Source of the DNA: Hanleya hanleyi
Lineage: Eukaryota; Mollusca; Polyplacophora; Lepidopleurida; Hanleyidae
Direction: 5' to 3'
DNA: 64,000 nucleotides
Assembly: GCA_036873755.1 (NCBI GenBank)
Contig: JAVTVY010018867.1
Span: 1 to 64,000 of the forward strand
Shown here one piece after another: positions 25,563 through 39,100 of this stretch (the first letter of the stretch is position 1; each line of letters opens with the position of its first letter). Under the pieces are notes generated by a model, which was not told the DNA's origin, did not search any database, and worked only from the letters and a program-made list of their open reading frames with translations. A program made the translations under genes and the position numbers.

Positions 25563-27315
25563 CAGGGGTTTTTCTAGACACTTTTTTCATCGTGGTAACC
25601 ACGATGAAAAACAATTACAAATTGAGTTTTTGCAAAATTTTGTAAATCGAGTTTCATTGCCGAAAATTGAGTTTTCTAAAATTTTGAGAATTTACGCGCC
25701 GAAGGCGCGCGAAAAATTGAGTTTCTACGAAATAAATTGAGTTTCTGAGTAATCTAAACTGAGTTTCGTCGTCTGTTATCCCGTCCCCCTCCCCCAAAAC
25801 CCCCGCGAGAAAGAAAAAAAAAAACGTGTGACCAGCCACGCCACTCGAGTCGAGATAAGCACTCAGGATTTGTAACTGATGTGCAGACAGATAACTTGTG
25901 TACCTTTATTATTCAATCGTATAGCTCCGATAAGGACGTCTGGTGTTGAACTGTTCTCATTTCAGTCGTATAGGTCCGATAAAGACATTGTCCTGAATGT
26001 TTCTCATTTCAAAGCAAATTGTTCGGCCACGTTTTCGACGATCGAACTAGTCCGCCATTTTGATATTTCAAAGTTACGTCCCCTTTTTAATCCACTCGGG
26101 AACCACTGCTGTCATACTGCTGTGGCTTATGAGTCTGGTCTCCGAGACACGCTGTCCGTCAATCTCCGGAACCAAGACAACGGGCAAGCATTTTCTCTCT
26201 CAGTCAACATTTCACTTGGATGCGTGTGACGTTGAAAGACGTTTCCCCAGAAACAAGGAACGAACAAAACAGACATTCCCCAAAATACAGCTGATGTACC
26301 ATTTGGGAATAAATACACAAAGTGAGCAATGCAGATTGTAAAAACAAAAGATCCACACTCTCTCCTGCGCAACTGTGGATCTACATGCGGGGGCATATGC
26401 TATAACATACAAAATATACGTTTTTATGAATAATTTTATTTCTGCCCGATGGAAATTTCTGAAACCCCAGTATGGTTTGTAAACAAGTCCCACACCACAT
26501 ACTACAAAATAGGGTGCATATTGAGTTTAATTTGCAATTTTTGGCCATTTATCTGCATTTACCAAGCAGCATTGGATTTTTTTCGTGAAATCCACAAAAC
26601 TTCACAACCACCATTGTTTTATTTTTACGTCTCTTATTAACATTTTTATTGCCATTTATTTCTTCATTTCTTTCCTGTCACTTACAAATACCCAGACACT
26701 TACAATACTCAACCACCAACTTTGTCAAGGATTGCTTAACTCATGGAAATGGACAAGGGACAATTTTTATTTCTTGACTATAAGTATAGATTTTTTAAAC
26801 TAAAGTAAGCTATTTGTAGGGAAAATATTTTCACCTTTGACCTATCACAATCCAGAGCTAAAGTACTCTCCCCCACCCCCAAAATAATCGACCAAATAGA
26901 ACTTCCCGAGATAACTTGGATTTTAAAACTCTCTTGTTTTATTCGCGCTCATTTTTTAATTAAATGAAGCTATCTCTGAGGGAAGTATTTCTACTTAACA
27001 TCTTTAGCCAAAATATAATCGGCCAATCACAGTTGGATAGCAAACAAACTTGTATGCAGCTATGTATGACACGCAACTTTGCTTGATGAGCTTCATAACA
27101 TTACTGACACGATGAAAAATTGTCGCGAATTTATTTATTGTAAGTGTCCTACTAAAAAGATAAAAAAATTGAGTTTCCAGACTGCATGCGATGAAAAACC
27201 CGAAAAAATTGAGTTTTGTTGTTTATTTTGCGCGCCGTAGGCGCGCCGAAAAATTGAGTTTTTCATCTTTTTGAAATTGAGTTATATAAAGGAAAAGTGT
27301 CTAAAATAACCCCTG
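25563..27315. mobile_element. CAGGGG-ended nested DNA transposon (hAT-like ends)
   Basis: Inverted termini: the left begins CAGGGGTTTTTCTAGACACT and the right, read inward on the minus strand, begins CAGGGGTTATTTTAGACACT. A GACCT duplication flanks it (25558-25562 and 27316-27320). AATTGAGTTT phrases and GCGCGCC palindromes recur near both ends. No transposase ORF is evident. CAGGG termini suggest hAT, but hAT normally makes an 8-bp duplication, so the class is uncertain. Confidence 0.75.
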
Positions 27316-27385
27316 GACCTAACCAATTACACAACCAGTTGATTATCTAAGTTCAAATTGTAACTTTCATGTACAAAAACAAGAG

Positions 27386-28075
27386 CGTGACTCAGGTTAC
27401 GAAAAAAAGACATGACCCCCAGACCACTATAGTTCAAACGAGATTTCTCTTCAAATTAATTGTGTGAGATAATTCATCAAACTTTCATTAAACAAAGTAC
27501 ATCCGTAGCTAAATATTTGTGCAATATTGAACCTGATATATAATAGTAACAGGGAGATAATTAACACAGATCGCGTGACTCAGGTTACTGTGACTCAGGT
27601 TACAGTTTGTCCGGGGCTAAACATTGATGCAAAACTTTACTCAAAACAGAACATACAACACTAGTTATACTGGAACAAAGCTATATGATAATTCTAAATG
27701 TATTTGGGTAGAATAAGCTGCTTTTTATCACGTTTAGTTACAAGAAAACAAAATGACCCCCAGACCACTATAGTTCAAATGAGATTTCTCTTTGAATTAA
27801 TTATGTGAGAGAATTCATCACATATTGATTAAACAAAGTACATCCATGTAGTAAAATATATGTGTAATATTGAACTTGATATATAATAGCAACAGGGAGA
27901 TAATTAAAGAAGATTGCGTGACTCAGGTTACCGTGACTCAGGTTACAGTTTGTCAGAAACTAATCGTTGACACAAAACTGTATTCAATACAGAATATGCT
28001 ACACTATTTTGCTGCATGATAATTCTAAATGTGCTTGGTTAGAATACACAGATTTTCATCATGTTATGTTCATCA
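27386..28075. repeat. ~341-bp direct duplication with GTGACTCAGGTTAC motifs
   Basis: Blocks beginning ATGACCCCCAGACCACTATA (27412 and 27753) run in parallel to a doublet GTGACTCAGGTTAC-N-GTGACTCAGGTTAC followed by AGTTTGTC. Additional single or double motifs occur at about 25451, 28685-28713 and 28866 (one variant). Confidence 0.8.
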
Positions 28076-29242
28076 TTACCTCTACATCACTGCAGTATCA
28101 TGGTCCAGTATGTGGTACACATTATGTGTAGTATTTTAGATGTACATGTACATGTATGATAGGACTCCATCAGTAATACCAATTCAAAAGAAACAATTCA
28201 GTGTGATGTGCAGGTCGATCTACACATACACTCTAGAAGAACTTGTATATGCAAGCACATGCATGTATTGCACCCAAAAGAATCCAAATGCAAATAGCAA
28301 ACATCACACAAACTAATGCCAGTTCTGGAGATGATTTGCCCTGTACATGGTATATTGAATCTACAGTCTCATTATCAATTGACATGATTGGTGTAGTTTA
28401 TTATATCTTGTTTCAAAGACGAATGTACATGAACGACAGAGAAGAGTTCAGCAATCCAACTCTTAATATCCAAGGTGCAGTGGAACTACATAGAACAAAA
28501 TCCCAAGTTGGGATATTATGCACAAATGTTTATAGTCCTATTTGTAGGTGGAAAGAATCGCAATATAACTGATCAAAATTCTGGTCTCAAATATTTATGT
28601 CATCAATGCATTTGTATAGTAGTTTATACAGCTGTAAAGTTGCAGTTATTTCTTTGCATTATGTGTAATGAGATGCACATCAAACGTGACTCAGGTTACA
28701 CGTGACTCAGGTTACAATTTTCAAAGTATCACCATTGTTTTCCTATTCAATATATATGAGCAGCTTTATCAGAAATGACTAAGGCATAAGTAAGACAAAG
28801 AAATTATGAAATATTTCTCAATGCTGCTCAGGGATTTTTATCAGTTTAGACTCTTTATCATTTTTCGTGACTCGGGTTACATCATATAACATGATAGCAT
28901 ACTACTGTGTATGCCACATAAACTAAAAGGAATTTTAGCTACCTGCATTTTCTGGTTAAAGTACATGATTAGGCCAATGTATTGTAGACAAAAGATAAAG
29001 ATTTATTCCATAAAGTAAGAGTAGCCAAGATGACAAATCTACTGGTCAGAGAACAGAGAATGTTATGCTATTTTGCACGACATTTCATAAAAAAAATAGA
29101 AGTCTATTAGTGGATTAAAACCCAAACAAAATATTATTTCCATGAACTTAGGAATATAAACTATGTTATAGGAAAAGAATTAGTAACATACCATTAAGTT
29201 TATTTTTTACTGATCATGTCCATGTTTACACGGAATTGCCCA

Positions 29243-29632
29243 TATGCATGCATCGGTATACATTATCCAGTCTGTCACCATATACATGCATCGGTATACA
29301 TTATCCAGTCTGTCACCATATACATGCATCGGTATACATTATCCAGTCTGTCACCATATACATGAATCGGTATACATTATCCAGTCTGTCACCATATACA
29401 TGCATCGGTATACATTATCCAGTCTGTCACCATATACATGCATCGGTATACATTATCTGTCACCATATACATGCACTAGTATGCATTATCCTATCTGTCA
29501 TAATATCCATGCATTGGTATACATTATCCAGTCTGTCATATACATGTACCAGAATTATCTTATCTTCATCATATTCATGCATCGGTATGCATTATCCGGT
29601 CTGTCACCATATACATGCACCAGTATGGCAAA
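29243..29632. repeat. ~37-bp minisatellite array, third block
   Basis: Resumes directly after the 25437-29242 element with the ATGCATCGGTATACATTATC unit, then ends at CCAGTATGGCAAATTCC. Confidence 0.88.
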
Positions 29633-29806
29633 TTCCACGGGAGTTGGACGGAAATCACATTAGCAACGTTTTTCAAATTACAAGCGTCTAATCCGTCATC
29701 CATAATTCAGCCGTCGTCCATTAGAGAATATCCGCGTCCATAATCCAAAAACCTAATCCATATTCCATGTAACAGTATTAGCACCAAATTCAAAAAGACA
29801 ATCATA

Positions 29807-32462
29807 GTAGCCTATACATAAACTTAGGCTGTTTCCTGCAAGAGAGAAGCGGTCAACAGTTTTCTTGATGCCGGCAAGACATCATGATGTTCTAAAAATA
29901 TCAAATCTGTATCGCTGATCAGTAGTATCCATAGTATCCATGTATTGGTATTAACACACTGGCAATGGTACATATATCTAATTAATAAGGTCAAATTAGT
30001 ATCGCTGTAAATCTTTTCTTGAATAATTTAGTTGACATTTGATTTGTGGTGATTATTGTAAAAAAAGTATGACGGAAATATGACATTAGAACAAGTTACA
30101 TTAGCAACATTTACATTTCTGTCTCTCTATCATACTGCAGACCAGAAATATACCCGATAAGGCTGTCTCTCTACAGGGTAAAATGGTTACACAACCTTGG
30201 TGGGTTTAGCAAACATGTACATGACACATGTGACAAGGAGTTAGTTTTTTACTATTTTGAACGTTGAGCTAATGTCATTTTTTGGTTGGATGGAGAATTT
30301 GACAAAGTCTGAAGTGGACTAGGTTATCGTGGAATACATACATTATCCAGTGGAAGCGCCGACTGAAAACGGTACATGCACATGTAAAATTCTTATTAAA
30401 ATCTAGATTAGATTAACGATTTCTTTTCACATGCATGCGAGATACATGTATATTATTATTCATTTTATACAGAGACGCAAGGAACATGTTTTAGTTATTT
30501 TCACTCACAAATTCAGCTTCAATGTGGTACTTCGTCGATGTTGTATTTGAATATGGATTTAATCATTTGGACAATTTGCATCTGATTTTTCCTGTTCAGT
30601 TTTATGTTGTTTTGTTCTTGATGTAACATTTTCCCGTCAAACCTGTTTGGAGACTCAGGATACAATTTGTTTATCTTTCTTTTTGAAGAGATAAAATGTC
30701 AGACATTGAAGTGTCAGAAATATCAGACTTTTCAATGATATAACTCATAGTGTAATTATACGAATGGGTAAAATGACTAATTTAATATATGGACACGCTT
30801 GTAATCGCTTTCCGGTCAACTTGTACCAGCAGGAACCTGAATCGGGTTAACATCAATCTATTGGATACCGGTACTGTTATGCTAGGCCTTATCTTTGCAG
30901 TAATCGTAACTATAAGAAGAAAAGAAAAATAAACAAAATATCATGAAATAAAAGATCACTTGAATCTATTATCTCCCTGCATTACTCTGCTATGATGTAT
31001 GGTGGCAGCAAGGGCCGGCTGATGTTGAATGTGTCGACCGAACATAGAAAATTTACCTTCAAATGAGAAGAAACACACCAGTTGTAGTTTTACACAAGCC
31101 AAAAAATATGGACAAGATAGCAGAAAAAAGATCGGCTTTAGCAAGGCTGGAATTATGTATCTGTTTTACAGAAATACAACTGTATATTTACAGGTCATGA
31201 TGCTGAACCTTGCGGCAGTACTTTTAATTCGGCTATAATCCCCAATCGTTTTTGAACGTGTTTTTTTTTTCAATCGTTTATTTTTTTCTCAATTAAAAAA
31301 TTACCCATTGGGTCACGATTTCGCTTTTCATCCGAGAAAATTCACACGATTGAAAAACGATTGCAGACCACAGAAAAAAAATGATTCACACTGTCAGTCA
31401 CGTGTCAAATCACAGTCAGTGGTAGGTTTTTCAGTGCTTTCGTTATCAAGTGTGGCCGTGTGTCTGACCAGACGACAGTGACCACAGCCAAATATGAACA
31501 ATTTCCAGCATATCGATGACAGGTATGGTTACTGGTGTCCAGTCATTTTTTGATGGAGAGATATCGTACTATATTGTCACCAAATGCAGGGTTATTACTA
31601 GAGATATGTTGGTGACATATGTCAAATTGTCAAATTAAACATATCCCCGCCATCCCCGGGGGTGGGTGAATGGGGATTCAAAGTGCATAACAATGAAGTC
31701 GAACAATAAATCGCTTATAAACAAGTGCAAAGTTTCCCAGCAGTGAATGACCTGCTGGGATACCTTAGCCCTAAAATTATGTCTCGGGAAAAGTGGCAGA
31801 AATAGGCCATAGCGAGAGACTGAGAATCTGTTGACCACGACATGACTGAGACCCCGGTTTCCGAGTTGCAACAACAAATTGAATAATTTTACAAATTCAC
31901 AATAGTTGGATTTGAATAGTTCCAATTCCGCAATGAATAAATATCTATGAATTCTGTCGCTACCAAGTCAAATGCCATCGTATTTAGCTGGTTATATACC
32001 TACCTGATTCGTTTTTTATTCCATCAGTTCCTCTTATAAATCATCGAATGCGTACAAAAACCGTAATACGAGGACCGACTCGCGAAGGAATTTGATTGGT
32101 GGGAGAGCCGGAAGTGTGTGTTGAGCTCATACTGGGGACGCCACGTGGTGGTGGCATTGAGAACTACTCACCCACGGCTTCTAGAAAAGTTGCGGTAATT
32201 TGGGGTCCGGCATAAAATGAAATATTTGCGTTACAAACATGTTTTGCAGCAGTTCTAGAGCGAATTACAATCCGAGGTCCGTTTTTCGGTCCTCGGAGCA
32301 CAAACGGTCCTCGGACTAAAGGTGTGTAAACACGTCCCGGTCCTCATATTACGGCTTATGCATACGCACACACACACACACACTCACACATACGCGCATA
32401 CACTCATTGCGCATAGCGCCGCAAGGTCAATAGGGCTCGAAATGCGCTTTTATACTACTAAT
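29807..32462. other. Stretch without recognisable gene inside the inverted repeat
   Basis: ORFs of up to 96 codons on both strands show no recognisable family. A CA dinucleotide tract lies at about 32365-32390 (ACACACACAC). Confidence 0.45.
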
Positions 32463-33440
32463 CCATCCTTCACTGCCCCAAAATGCTCACTTTCGCTACC
32501 ACTCGTACTGATGACGTCACCGATGATGTCACAAATGACGCGGACATCCCTCAAATCGAGGTCTATACCCCGAGAGCTACAACATGACACCTCTCACGAC
32601 GCATTCGGACCAAGGATGGTCCCTCTCTACCCCAAACAACCCCAAAAACAACCCAAAAACACCCACTTTGGCTACTACTCCTACTGATGACGTCACAGAT
32701 GACGTGAACATCCCTCAAATCGGAATGTACACCCCGAGAGCTACAACATGACACCTCCTACGACGCATTCGGACCAAGGATGGCCCCTCTCTACCCAAAA
32801 TACCTTCCTGCACTTCCCCAGAATGCCCGCTTTCGCTACTACTCGTACTGATGACGTCACAGATGACGCGATCATCCCTCAAATCGGGGTCTACACCCCG
32901 AGAGCTACAAAATGACACCTCCCACGACACAATCGGACCAAGGATGGTGCCTCTCTACCCAAAATACCTTCCTGCACTTCCCTAAAATGCCCACTTTCGC
33001 TACTACTCGTACTGCTGACGTCACCGATGACGTGACAGATGAAGCGAACATTCCTAAAATGGAGATGTACACCCCGAGAGCTACAAAATGACACCTCCTT
33101 GGACGCATTCGGACCAAGGATGGTCCATCTCGACATCAAATACCTTCCGGCACTGCCCCAAAATGGCGCATGCGCAGATTGACGCGACTTGCATCTAAAA
33201 ACATGCCATTCTCACTCTACCCCACACAAGCTTCACTTTGACACCTTCCACGACCCATTCGGACCCATAGCGGTCCATCTCTACCCGAAACACACACCCA
33301 CATACCCCCCAAAATGTCTACGGCCAGACTGCGCATGCGCAGAATATTGAAAACGGGCGAACTATTAGTTCAGTCGGATGCTCCTCCACGAGAGCTTCAA
33401 AATAAGACCTCACACGACACCATAGGATCATTAGGGGCTC
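32463..33440. repeat. ~165-bp tandem repeat with TGACGTCA motifs
   Basis: Four to five units contain CTACTCGTACTGATGACGTC, an ACCCCGAGAGCTACAA phrase and CGGACCAAGGATGG. Each has a CRE-like TGACGTCA or a close variant. Later units carry TGCGCATGCGCAG, shared with the inverted array at 42300-42890. ORFs on either strand follow the repeat and look non-coding. Confidence 0.85.
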
Positions 33441-35330
33441 ACCTAGACCCCAAAACGTCCACCCAGTATGGGCCTATACCCCCCATATATGGGCTATATG
33501 AGCCTACCCAGGCCTCGGTGAACTTTTTCCAAAATTTCCACCGTTTCGCTTCGAAACCCTTCTCATCTTGACGAGACGTGAAAAACAAATCCAAACAACC
33601 CATATAACAATGAACGTGTGTGAATTTCCCAGGTTGAACCTATACCCCCATATAGCCAGTAAAGAGCTATAGCCTATCGCGGCATCAGTTTCGGACCGTC
33701 ATGGGTTTCAGACCTGCCATCATTAAATGTTATTATCAAATGATCGCGCACGGTGAGTGACGTCATTTCTGGGGCTCTGAACGCTGGTGGGTGATTGCGC
33801 GTGGGTTGTTAGAGAAAATGCTGAAAATTCGTTTTGACGCGGTAAATATCTACCGAAACCTTTACACAGCATATATAAATGCTCTATTTGCTAATGCCAC
33901 TTTTAGAGACTTGAATAATAGGCCATAGCTTCTGTTCACGATGTAGTAGGGATCTCTCCACAGCCTCATTTTTTCTGTCGCCTGGCAAGGAAATGGTGGC
34001 ACGTGACCATGGGCTCCACCTCATGGCCTATTTTTGTTTATATGGAAGACTAGAAGGGTAATGTCTTATATTGTATGTTAAGATATTGTGAAAAAAATTA
34101 CTAACTTTCCTCCAGAAATTAAGGTTATAATGACTTGATTTTTAAAATCTGCAATTATTGATTGCATGTAATTAAGATTAACTGCAGTGTCATATGTAAA
34201 AAATATTTATTTGTACTAAATAGGTTAGGTTTTAAATGTAAATCAAAGTAAAATGCTGAAAAAAGCAATAAGTATAATTATTTATCAAAGTTTACAATGC
34301 TTAATAATTACCGGTATAATAAATTACAACATTTCGTGTTGCACTTTGAACTTTCCCAAGTTCTTAATATTTACGAGCACCCTGACATTTCGGCGCGTCT
34401 GGCCCACCCTACTCACCGAATGTAATGACCTTTCTGGTCGCCAGGGGGCGTTTCCAAGCTGCCGGTCCGAAACCCATGACGGAGTCTGTTGTCAGGTATG
34501 TTCAACCTGATGTACTTAATCTGAAATCCTGATTAAATGCGTGCGTGCCGAAAAGTCATAATAATTTCGTCTGGTTGGTGGGGCTATTCTATGTTTAAAA
34601 AGAAAAAGGCTTAAGCGCGCCGAAACCCATACCACGGGGATATATCCAGACCTACCCGGTACTTTTCGAAAAATTTCACCCTTCCCATCGTGTTCTAAAT
34701 GACGATGTTCTAAACAAATCCAAACAACCCATATCACAATGAACGTGTGTGAATTTCCCAGGTTGGACCTCTACCCCCCATATAGCCAGTATGAAGCTAT
34801 ATGGGCTATATGGTAATTTTCCAAAAATTTAACCGTTTCGCTCGGGGACCCTTCCCATCGTGTTCTAAATGACGAGACGAGAAAAACAAATCCAAACACC
34901 CCATATCACAATGAACGTGTGTGAATTTCCCAGGTTGAATCTATACCCCCATATAGCCAGTATAGGACTACATGGGGCTGTATACAGACCTCGGTGACTT
35001 TTCCCCAAAATTTCACCGATTCGCTCCATTGTGTTATTCTCGACGAGACGAGAAAAACGAGACCCCACAACCCATAGTAACACCCACAAAAAAAATTGAC
35101 CACCCCTCCCCCCATATAGCCAGTATGAGCCTATATAGGCCTACAGACCTCGGTGACTTTTCCCAAAAATTTCACCGATTCGCTCCGGGACCCCTCCCAT
35201 TGTGTTTTTCTCGGCGAGACGTGAAAAACAAGACCCCACAAGCCATAGTAAAGCCCACGAAAAAAATTGACCACCCCTCCCCCCATATAGCCAGTATGGA
35301 GCTATATGGGGATATACCCATACAGGCATT
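33440..35330. repeat. ~175-bp tandem repeat (CCCATATAGCCAGTAT family), interrupted
   Basis: At least six units with CCCATATAGCCAGTATG, CAGACCTCGGTGACTTTTCC and AATTTCACCGATTCGCTCC. They are interrupted at about 33690-34487 by a segment whose ends are inverted: CGGACCGTCATGGGTTTC against GAAACCCATGACGG. Confidence 0.8.
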
Positions 35331-35369
35331 TCCCCGTATATTGTATATTGTACGAGTCCGTGTTCCGCT

Positions 35370-35425
35370 TTTTATTTATTTATTTATTTATTATTTGTTT
35401 ATTTATTTATTTATTTATTTATTTT
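35370..35425. repeat. (TTTA)n microsatellite
   Basis: Uninterrupted TTTA tetranucleotide runs with one TTTG variant. Confidence 0.95.
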
Positions 35426-36174
35426 GTGAAAACACCCATGACATGACTGAAGAGAGCCTCACTCGGCCCAATGGAACCATGCAGTGTGGAACTCTTCTGT
35501 GTTGGATGTAGTTTTTGGTCTCTTGAGCTGGTGGCGCCATCGTGAGAAAAACCCCACAGACAGGTCAGTACATGTCCTATCATGTTCTCAGGTCACGCCC
35601 CATTCACCCAGACCCTCATACATACAAAGCTCGTATTCACCGCCACAACAGCGTCCCCTGGCGGATGCTCCACGGGAACCAAGAGTTACCTCCCTGGAAA
35701 AAGCGGCTTTAACCGTGTTTTATATACTACTAACGAAATAACTTTACTGTCCAAACTGAATTACTTCGTGAACATTGATGGATTTTTAAAATTGATTTCA
35801 TATTACTAGCTTAATGGTTTAAAATTTAAGAATTTAGTACAGTTTAATTTGTAGTTCCCCATTTATTCTTGCAAATGGGCACATCAAATTGTAGCTTCTT
35901 TAAATCAGCCCCCTGACTGTCAAAAACCATCCTCGTGTAATAGTAACTGATGTACATGTAACTTATATGATTGACTTTTTGAATTTGGTGCTAATACTGT
36001 TATATGGAATATGGAATAGGTCTTTGGATTATGGACGCGGATATTCTCTAATGGACGACGGCTGAATTATGAATGACGGACCAGACGCTTGTAATTATAT
36101 ACTATTTTCTTCTTACATGTATCAATACAGACAGCAAAACTAAGGGACGCCACTCATTTTTCTAAACCTGGCAT

Positions 36175-39100
36175 CAGTCTACTAATAATTCCGTTACTTG
36201 TTTGTATTAGCGTAAAAAATGGCCAAAATATCCAGAAGAGTCACGATGCATAAATCCACTTGGCATGACAATATTTACCTTGTGGGACATCAACAGTGAA
36301 AGTCTTGACGGACGTTGACCATGGACATTTCGACTTGCAGCCCACTGACAGTTGACCTGTGTTACCGAATGTCATTCAACTTGTAAACAGAGAGCCTTTT
36401 CACCTCCTTCCACCATGCTTTTCCCCAAAGTGGCCAGGAACACCAGGAAGTACAGTTTAAAGCCTCATCGGCAATCAGAAATGCTGAAAAATCCCAGCTT
36501 ATGAAATCCACAAAGATCTGCTCTCAAATTTCTAAACAAAGTAGGTCGAGGGCTCCGACTCGGAAGTGATTAACTCCGGTCTGATGCCTGCCAATCATGG
36601 AACCATTGTTAAAAAAGAATGCTCTCACCTGAACAAACAATACCCATCCCCAAACTATCATGAGAAGGCACAAATAAAACTATTAACTAGATAGAGATTT
36701 TACAACCTAAATAACAAGGGTTCCTCTCATTTTGTCCCATATGACTTAATATTGGGATGCGAATAAAAGGTACAATATCTCACTAAACTCTAAGTATTTT
36801 TCCATCTGGTAAAAAGCACCCAGTAGACTATCCTTCTGCTTATAATAAAAGGTATGCAGCATTGATTAGATGTGTCAAACATTATTTTTCATTATTTTTT
36901 ATTATTTTAATTCAATTTTCATGATTTTTTCAATTTAAAACTTAAAATAAAAAAATTTAAAAAAAATTAAGATATGACAAAACATAAGGTGCTTAGTTAG
37001 GCTACATCTGGTAAAAAAAAGTCCTTCGTGACAGTGATTAACTTCCCCATGTTATCAGTTGGTCATCCCAGGATTATCTCACGGGTATTAAAATTGATAG
37101 ACAGATCAAAAACATGTTCAGCAATATAACACTGAGGTGTTCATGGTATACACAACCCCAATTTAGTTCAATTGACTGTAGCTACAGAGAATCAACATCT
37201 TGTTGGCAGTAATAGATAGATGAAGTTATTAATTATAAAGTTATTAGTACTGAGAAAATTTATTACAAAAATGAAGAAATATATCCTTTTGTTTCATTTT
37301 AAGTCAAAGGATGCAATGTTTGTAAAGAGACAAGTATACAAAACTGAGAATAAAATCCAATGCCAACATATGCTCATCTCTGCTACATTAACCAACATGA
37401 AGGGTGAAAAGAGACGGAAGTTGACTCACTTTAAAAAAGGACATCCTGGCCGACAGTTCAGATCTGATCCCTGTTCCTGGGCTATTATCATCTGAAGATG
37501 CTGTAGTAACGACGAGGTTACATCCAGATGAGTTCACCTTCGATACAAAACCTGGCATAGACAAGAGGACAGTCGAAGCTACAGACACCGAGGGCATCCC
37601 TGGATCCAGAAAATTACTACGACCAAAGAAGCCGGCTTCAATCTGAAAGACATAAGAGATAAAAATACTGATGATAGACAAGGCAATGAGGATCATTAAT
37701 AACAAGAAGATGATTCAGATGTGGAATGATGTGACTGAGGAGCATAGAGTTACTTCCCCTGATTGTGATATTCTGATTGTGAATTTTGAGATGGTCTCAA
37801 TCTTTGCAATGTGTTAACTCTCAATATCTTTCTCGCCATTATAAATTATATGAAGAAGTCAAGACAAACAAACCTGGACCAAATGCTGCTGCCATGAATT
37901 TATCCCTGCAAGCCGATCTACACGACACACCAATGAGGAATTCCAGAGCCAGGTTACTGTTCGCATCAGTGTATGTTCCTCCTCCAGCCCGAAGTGGCAT
38001 GCAAAAAAACAGCAAACATGGTTGGAACTGCTCTAACAGAGTTGAATGGGACAGACATGAGAAAAAAACTGGAAGCCGTAAAAGAAGTTAGCAAAGTGCG
38101 CGGGGTTGCAATGGCAGAGATGAACTTAGCTCTTGATGCAAGATATAACAGCACCAAAATTACAAGTTCAAGAAAGTGCGCACAGAATGCCTCCCAAGCC
38201 ATAGCTAAAGGATGTGAGACATCAACAGACAGAAAATATATTGTTGCTGCTGTATTCCAGAATAAATTATGATGGACTGATGTATGGCTTAGAGGAAAAG
38301 GAATGGATGTAAAGTGCCCTGGTGGGCATGAAGATTGCACCGCAACTCTCAATGTGAATGTCCCATGGTCAGAATGTGTAAGATGGTTATCATCCATGTT
38401 CCTTGCTACCCATAAGATCTCTAATCTGAATATGACTGAAATGACAAATTTATTCTCCAGGAGATTCTGAAAATGAAATTAAGTGAAAGTGCTCTGATGC
38501 AACTGAGATTCAATACAGACACACAGAAATGTGAAGCCATCAACAGATCTATAAGTGTATCCTTACCTAAGAATGTGAATTTCTCTAGAAATCTTCCTGG
38601 TCGAGCATCATCAACCATTCACAGGATGAACAATAAGTTGGGGACCTCCATAATAACCAAAGCTTAATGCTTTGGGGAGGGGGGGGGGGGGCTCCCTCTC
38701 CCCTAGAGCCGCAACAAGTTTAAAGCAGATGGAGATTGATTCAGGGTACCATAAAAGCTATCGAAACAGGCCTGTGGTGAAAAAGCGAAAACTCAAGCAA
38801 ACGGGAGCTCAAATCTACCAGCATTTGAAATATAAACAGGGCAATCCAGGAGATACTGTCTATAAAAAAAGGACAATTAGATGATGATGCCCTACAGGAC
38901 CACACATATGGAAACTGACTTAAGATTGACAACAATTGTCACATTAATCAATGATTCAATTATCATATTTTCTTTACCTCCTTAAAGTTTCAAACGCAAA
39001 AGACATTTTGGATTTTCTTTGTATGTGGAACAAACATATGAGTTTTTACAGGTGAATAATAATTTCATGTGGTTCCAGGCTGATAAGGAGTGAATTTATA

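Larger units (their letters stand above)
25437..29242. mobile_element. TGGGCAATTCC-ended element splitting the minisatellite
   Basis: The minisatellite stops at CCATA and resumes at TATGCATG. The intervening 3.8 kb starts TGGGCAATTCC and ends GGAATTGCCCA (11-bp inverted termini) with a TA on each side, as for Tc1/mariner-type insertions. It contains nine GTGACTCAGGTTAC motifs, a duplicated ~341-bp block (27386-28075) and the nested element at 25563-27315. No transposase is recognised. Minisatellite flanks make the exact borders slightly uncertain. Confidence 0.72.
29677..36095. mobile_element. 6.4-kb region bounded by a 130-bp inverted repeat
   Basis: Left arm 29677-29806 and right arm 35966-36095 are inverse complements at roughly 90 percent, both starting ATTACAAGCGTCT from outside. 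Inside are AT-rich DNA, two tandem-repeat families (32463-33440 and 33440-35330) and a (TTTA)n tract. No transposase was recognised. It may be a large non-autonomous transposon or two inverted solo repeats; a target duplication is not clear. Confidence 0.6.

Noticed and set aside
26127..26493. Overlapping 89-93-codon ORFs on both strands
   Set aside because: They lie in the interior of the CAGGGG-ended element, have no recognisable domains, and opposite-strand overlap suggests chance.
29633..29676. TGGCAAATTCC after the minisatellite as a second end of the TGGGCAATTCC element
   Set aside because: Similar wording, but same orientation, different sequence and no matching partner end found.
32322..33139. 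ORFs on both strands in the TGACGTCA tandem repeat
   Set aside because: They reflect the ~165-bp repeat; overlapping ORFs on opposite strands and no protein family.
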